A stretch of 64,000 nucleotides of DNA, taken from Leishmania mexicana MHOM/GT/2001/U1103 (Eukaryota; Euglenozoa; Kinetoplastea; Trypanosomatida; Trypanosomatidae). Of this stretch, positions 55,301 through 61,300 are shown piece after piece. Where the stretch lies: contig NC_018338.1 of NCBI RefSeq assembly GCF_000234665.1, forward strand, positions 112,501-176,500, read 5' to 3'. The notes below the pieces were generated by a model. The model saw only the letters and a program-made list of their open reading frames with translations, had not been told where the DNA came from and searched no databases. The position numbers and the translations under genes are program-made. Position 1 is the stretch's first letter. Every line of letters starts with the position of its first letter.

Positions 55301-58300
55301 CGTCCTCGTCGTCCGCGCCGTCCAGCAGCAGCTCTGCGCCGTCCTCGTCGTCCGCGCCGTCCAGCAGCAGCTCTGCGCCGTCCTCGTCGTCTGCGCCGTC
55401 CAGCAGCAGCTCTGCGTCGTCTTCGTCGTCTGCGCCGTCCAGCAGCAGCTCTGCGCCGTCCTCGTCGTCTGCGCCGTCCAGCAGCAGCTCTGCGCCGTCC
55501 TCGTCGTCTGCGCCGTCCAGCAGCAGCTCTGCGCCGTCCTCGTCGTCCGCGCCGTCCAGCAGCAGCTCTGCGCCGTCCTCGTCGTCCGCGCCGTCCAGCA
55601 GCAGCTCTGCGTCGTCCTCGTCGTCCGCGCCGTCCAGCAGCAGCTCCGCGCCGTCCTCGTCGTCTGCGCCGTCCAGCAGCAGCTCCGCGCCGTCCTCGTC
55701 GTCTGCGCCGTCCAGCAGCAGCTCCGCGCCGTCCTCGTCGTCTGCGCCGTCCAGCAGCAGCTCCGCGCCGTCCTCGTCGTCTGCGCCGTCCAGCAGCAGC
55801 TCTGCGCCGTCCTCGTCGTCTGCGCCGTCCAGCAGCAGCTCCGCGCCGTCCTCGTCGTCCGCACCGTCCAGCAGCAGCTCTGCGCCGTCCTCGTCGTCTG
55901 CGCCGTCCAGCAGCAGCTCTGCGCCGTCTTCGTCGTCCGCGCCGTCCAGCAGCAGCTCTGCGCCGTCCTCGTCGTCTGCGCCGTCCAGCAGCAGCTCTGC
56001 GCCGTCCTCGTCGTCTGCGCCGTCCAGCAGCAGCTCCGCGCCGTCCTCGTCGTCCGCACCGTCCAGCAGCAGCTCTGCGCCGTCCTCGTCGTCTGCGCCG
56101 TCCAGCAGCAGCTCTGCGCCGTCTTCGTCGTCCGCGCCGTCCAGCAGCAGCTCTGCGCCGTCCTCGTCTGCGCCGTCCAGCAGCAGCTCCGCGCCGTCCT
56201 CGTCGTCTGCGCTGTCCAGCAGCAGCTCCGCGCCGTCCTCGTCGTCCGCGCCGTCCAGCAGCAGCTCTGCGCCGTCCTCGTCGTCCGCGCCGTCCAGCAG
56301 CAGCTCCGCGCCGTCCTCGTCGTCCGCGCCGTCCAGCAGCAGCTCCGCGCCGTCCTCGTCGTCTGCGCCGTCCAGCAGCAGCTCTGCGCCGTCCTCGTCG
56401 TCTGCACCGTCCAGCAGCAGCTCCGCGCCGTCCTCGTCGTCTGCACCGTCCAGCAGCAGCTCTGCGCCGTCCTCGTCGTCCGCGCCGTCCAGCAGCAGCT
56501 CCGCGCCGTCCTCGTCGTCCGCGCCGTCCAGCAGCAGCTCCGCGCCGTCCTCGTCGTCCGCGCCGTCCAGCAGCAGCTCCGCGCCGTCCTCGTCGTCTGC
56601 GCCGTCCAGCAGCAGCTCTGCGCCGTCCTCGTCGTCTGCGCCGTCCAGCAGCAGCTCTGCGCCGTCCTCGTCGTCTGCGCCGTCCAGCAGCAGCTCTGCG
56701 CCGTCCTCGTCGTCTGCGCCGTCCAGCAGCAGCTCTGCGCCGTCTTCGTCGTCCGCGCCGTCCAGCAGCAGCTCTGCGCCGTCCTCGTCTGCGCCGTCCA
56801 GCAGCAGCTCCGCGCCGTCCTCGTCGTCTGCGCCGTCCAGCAGCAGCTCCGCGCCGTCCTCGTCGTCCGCGCCGTCCAGCAGCAGTTCTGCGCCGTCTTC
56901 GTCGTCCGCGCCGTCCAGCAGCAGCTCTGCGCCGTCTTCGTCGTCCGCGCCGTCCAGCAGCAGCTCTGCGCCGTCCTCGTCGTCCGCGCCGTCCAGCAGC
57001 AGCTCTGCGCCGTCCTCGTCGTCTGCACCGTCCAGCAGCAGCTCCGCGCCGTCCTCGTCGTCTGCGCCGTCCAGCAGCAGCTCTGCGCCGTCCTCGTCGT
57101 CTGCGCCGTCCAGCAGCAGCTCTGCGCCGTCCTCGTCGTCTGCGCCGTCCAGCAGCAGCTCCGCGCCGTCCTCGTCGTCTGCGCCGTCCAGCAGCAGCTC
57201 CGCGCCGTCCTCGTCGTCTGCGCCGTCCAGCAGCAGCTCTGCGCCGTCCTCGTCGTCCGCGCCGTCCAGCAGCAGCTCCGCGCCGTCCTCGTCGTCTGCG
57301 CCGTCCAGCAGCAGCTCTGCGCCGTCCTCGTCGTCTGCGCCGTCCAGCAGCAGCTCTGCGCCGTCTTCGTCGTCTGCGCCGTCCAGCAGCAGCTCTGCGC
57401 CGTCCTCGTCGTCTGCGCCGTCCAGCAGCAGCTCTGCGCCGTCCTCGTCGTCTGCGCCGTCCAGCAGCAGCTCCGCGCCGTCCTCGTCGTCTGCGCCGTC
57501 CAGCAGCAGCTCTGCGCCGTCTTCGTCGTCTGCGCCGTCCAGCAGCAGCTCTGCGCCGTCTTCGTCGTCTGCGCCGTCCAGCAGCAGCTCTGCGCCGTCC
57601 TCGTCGTCTGCGCCGTCCAGCAGCAGCTCTGCGCCGTCCTCGTCGTCCGCGCCGTCCAGCAGCAGTTCTGCGCCGTCTTCGTCGTCCGCGCCGTCCAGCA
57701 GCAGCTCTGCGCCGTCCTCGTCGTCTGCACCGTCCAGCAGCAGCTCCGCGCCGTCTTCGTCGTCTGCGCCGTCCAGCAGCAGCTCTGCGCCGTCTTCGTC
57801 GTCTGCGCCGTCCAGCAGCAGCTCTGCGCCGTCCTCGTCGTCCGCGCCGTCCAGCAGCAGCTCCGCGCCGTCCTCGTCGTCCGCGCCGTCCAGCAGCAGC
57901 TCCGCGCCGTCCTCGTCGTCTGCGCCGTCCAGCAGCAGCTCTGCGCCGTCCTCGTCGTCTGCGCCGTCCAGCAGCAGCTCTGCGCCGTCTTCGTCGTCTG
58001 CGCCGTCCAGCAGCAGCTCTGCGCCGTCTTCGTCGTCTGCGCCGTCCAGCAGCAGCTCTGCGCCGTCCTCGTCGTCTGCGCCGTCCAGCAGCAGCTCTGC
58101 GCCGTCCTCGTCGTCCGCGCCGTCCAGCAGCAGTTCTGCGCCGTCTTCGTCGTCCGCGCCGTCCAGCAGCAGCTCTGCGCCGTCCTCGTCGTCTGCACCG
58201 TCCAGCAGCAGCTCCGCGCCGTCTTCGTCGTCTGCGCCGTCCAGCAGCAGCTCTGCGCCGTCTTCGTCGTCTGCGCCGTCCAGCAGCAGCTCTGCGCCGT

Positions 58301-61300
58301 CTTCGTCGTCTGCGCCGTCCAGCAGCAGCTCTGCGCCGTCCTCGTCGTCTGCGCCGTCCAGCAGCAGCTCCGCGCCGTCCTCGTCGTCTGCGCCGTCCAG
58401 CAGCAGCTCTGCGCCGTCTTCGTCGTCTGCGCCGTCCAGCAGCAGCTCTGCGCCGTCTTCGTCGTCTGCGCCGTCCAGCAGCAGCTCTGCGCCGTCCTCG
58501 TCGTCTGCGCCGTCCAGCAGCAGCTCTGCGCCGTCCTCGTCGTCCGCGCCGTCCAGCAGCAGTTCTGCGCCGTCTTCGTCGTCCGCGCCGTCCAGCAGCA
58601 GCTCTGCGCCGTCCTCGTCGTCTGCACCGTCCAGCAGCAGCTCCGCGCCGTCTTCGTCGTCTGCGCCGTCCAGCAGCAGCTCCGCGCCGTCCTCGTCGTC
58701 CGCGCCGTCCAGCAGCAGCTCTGCGCCGTCCTCGTCGTCCGCGCCGTCCAGCAGCAGCTCTGCGCCGTCCTCGTCGTCTGCACCGTCCAGCAGCAGCTCC
58801 GCGCCGTCCTCGTCGTCTGCGCCGTCCAGCAGCAGCTCTGCGCCGTCCTCGTCGTCTGCGCCGTCCAGCAGCAGCTCTGCGCCGTCCTCGTCGTCCGCGC
58901 CGTCCAGCAGCAGCTCCGCGCCGTCTTCGTCGTCTGCGCCGTCCTCGTCGTCTGCGCCGTCCAGCAGCAGCTCTGCGCCGTCCTCGTCGTCTGCGCCGTC
59001 CAGCAGCAGCTCCGCGCCGTCCTCGTCGTCTGCGCCGTCCAGCAGCAGCTCCGCGCCGTCCTCGTCGTCTGCACCGTCCAGCAGCAGCTCTGCGCCGTCC
59101 TCGTCGTCTGCGCCGTCCAGCAGCAGCTCCGCGCCGTCCTCGTCGTCTGCACCGTCCAGCAGCAGCTCTGCGCCGTCCTCGTCGTCTGCGCCGTCCAGCA
59201 GCAGCTCTGCGCCGTCTTCGTCGTCTGCGCCGTCCAGCAGCAGCTCCGCGCCGTCTTCGTCGTCTGCGCCGTCCAGCAGCAGCTCCGCGCCGTCCTCGTC
59301 GTCTGCACCGTCCAGCAGCAGCTCTGCGCCGTCCTCGTCGTCTGCGCCGTCCAGCAGCAGCTCCGCGCCGTCCTCGTCGTCTGCACCGTCCAGCAGCAGC
59401 TCTGCGCCGTCTTCGTCGTCTGCGCCGTCCAGCAGCAGCTCTGCGCCGTCCTCGTCGTCTGCACCGTCCAGCAGCAGCTCTGCGCCGTCTTCGTCGTCCG
59501 CGCCGTCCAGCAGCAGCTCTGCGCCGTCCTCGTCGTCTGCGCCGTCCAGCAGCAGCTCCGCGCCGTCCTCGTCGTCTGCGCCGTCCAGCAGCAGCTCCGC
59601 GCCGTCTTCGTCGTCTGCGCCGTCCAGCAGCAGCTCCGCGCCGTCCTCGTCGTCTGCGCCGTCCAGCAGCAGCTCTGCGCCGTCTTCGTCGTCCGCGCCG
59701 TCCAGCAGCAGCTCTGCGCCGTCCTCGTCGTCTGCGCCGTCCAGCAGCAGCTCTGCGCCGTCCTCGTCGTCTGCGCCGTCCAGCAGCAGCTCCGCGCCGT
59801 CCTCGTCGTCTGCACCGTCCAGCAGCAGCTCTGCGCCGTCCAGCAGCAGCTCTGCGCCGTCCTCGTCGTCTGCACCGTCCAGCAGCAGCTCTGCGCCGTC
59901 CTCGTCGTCTGCGCCGTCCAGCAGCAGCTCCGCGCCGTCCTCGTCGTCTGCACCGTCCAGCAGCAGCTCTGCGCCGTCCTCGTCGTCTGCACCGTCCAGC
60001 AGCAGCTCTGCGCCGTCCTCGTCGTCTGCGCCGTCCAGCAGCAGCTCCGCGCCGTCCTCGTCGTCTGCACCGTCCAGCAGCAGCTCTGCGCCGTCTTCGT
60101 CGTCTGCGCCGTCCAGCAGCAGCTCCGCGCCGTCCTCGTCGTCTGCGCCGTCCAGCAGCAGCTCCGCGCCGTCCTCGTCGTCTGCACCGTCCAGCAGCAG
60201 CTCTGCGCCGTCTTCGTCGTCTGCGCCGTCTTCGTCGTCTGCGCCGTCCAGCAGCAGCTCTGCGCCGTCCTCGTCGTCTGCACCGTCCAGCAGCAGCTCC
60301 GCGCCGTCTTCGTCGTCCGCGCCGTCCAGCAGCAGCTCCGCGCCGTCCTCGTCGTCTGCGCCGTCCAGCAGCAGCTCCGCGCCGTCCTCGTCGTCTGCAC
60401 CGTCCAGCAGCAGCTCTGCGCCGTCCTCGTCGTCTGCGCCGTCCAGCAGCAGCTCCGCGCCGTCCTCGTCGTCTGCACCGTCCAGCAGCAGCTCTGCGCC
60501 GTCCTCGTCGTCTGCGCCGTCCAGCAGCAGCTCTGCGCCGTCCTCGTCGTCTGCGCCGTCCAGCAGCAGCTCTGCGCCGTCCTCGTCGTCTGCGCCGTCC
60601 AGCAGCAGCTCTGCGCCGTCCTCGTCGTCTGCGCCGTCCAGCAGCAGCTCCGCGCCGTCCTCGTCGTCTGCACCGTCCAGCAGCAGCTCTGCGCCGTCTT
60701 CGTCGTCTGCGCCGTCCAGCAGCAGCTCCGCGCCGTCCTCGTCGTCTGCACCGTCCAGCAGCAGCTCTGCGCCGTCCTCGTCGTCTGCGCCGTCCAGCAG
60801 CAGCTCCGCGCCGTCTTCGTCGTCTGCGCCGTCCAGCAGCAGCTCTGCGCCGTCCAGCAGCAGCTCCGCGCCGTCCTCGTCGTCTGCGCCGTCCAGCAGC
60901 AGCTCCGCGCCGTCCTCGTCGTCTGCACCGTCCAGCAGCAGCTCTGCGCCGTCCAGCAGCAGCTCTGCGCCGTCTTCTTCGTTCGCGCCGTCCAGCAGCA
61001 GCTCCGCGCCGTCCTCGTCGTCTGCGCCGTCCAGCAGCAGCTCCGCGCCGTCCTCGTCGTCTGCACCGTCCAGCAGCAGCTCTGCGCCGTCCTCGTCGTC
61101 TGCGCCGTCCAGCAGCAGCTCTGCGCCGTCCTCGTCGTCTGCGCCGTCCAGCAGCAGCTCTGCGCCGTCCTCGTCGTCTGCGCCGTCCAGCAGCAGCTCT
61201 GCGCCGTCCTCGTCGTCTGCGCCGTCCAGCAGCAGCTCCGCGCCGTCCTCGTCGTCTGCACCGTCCAGCAGCAGCTCTGCGCCGTCTTCGTCGTCTGCGC

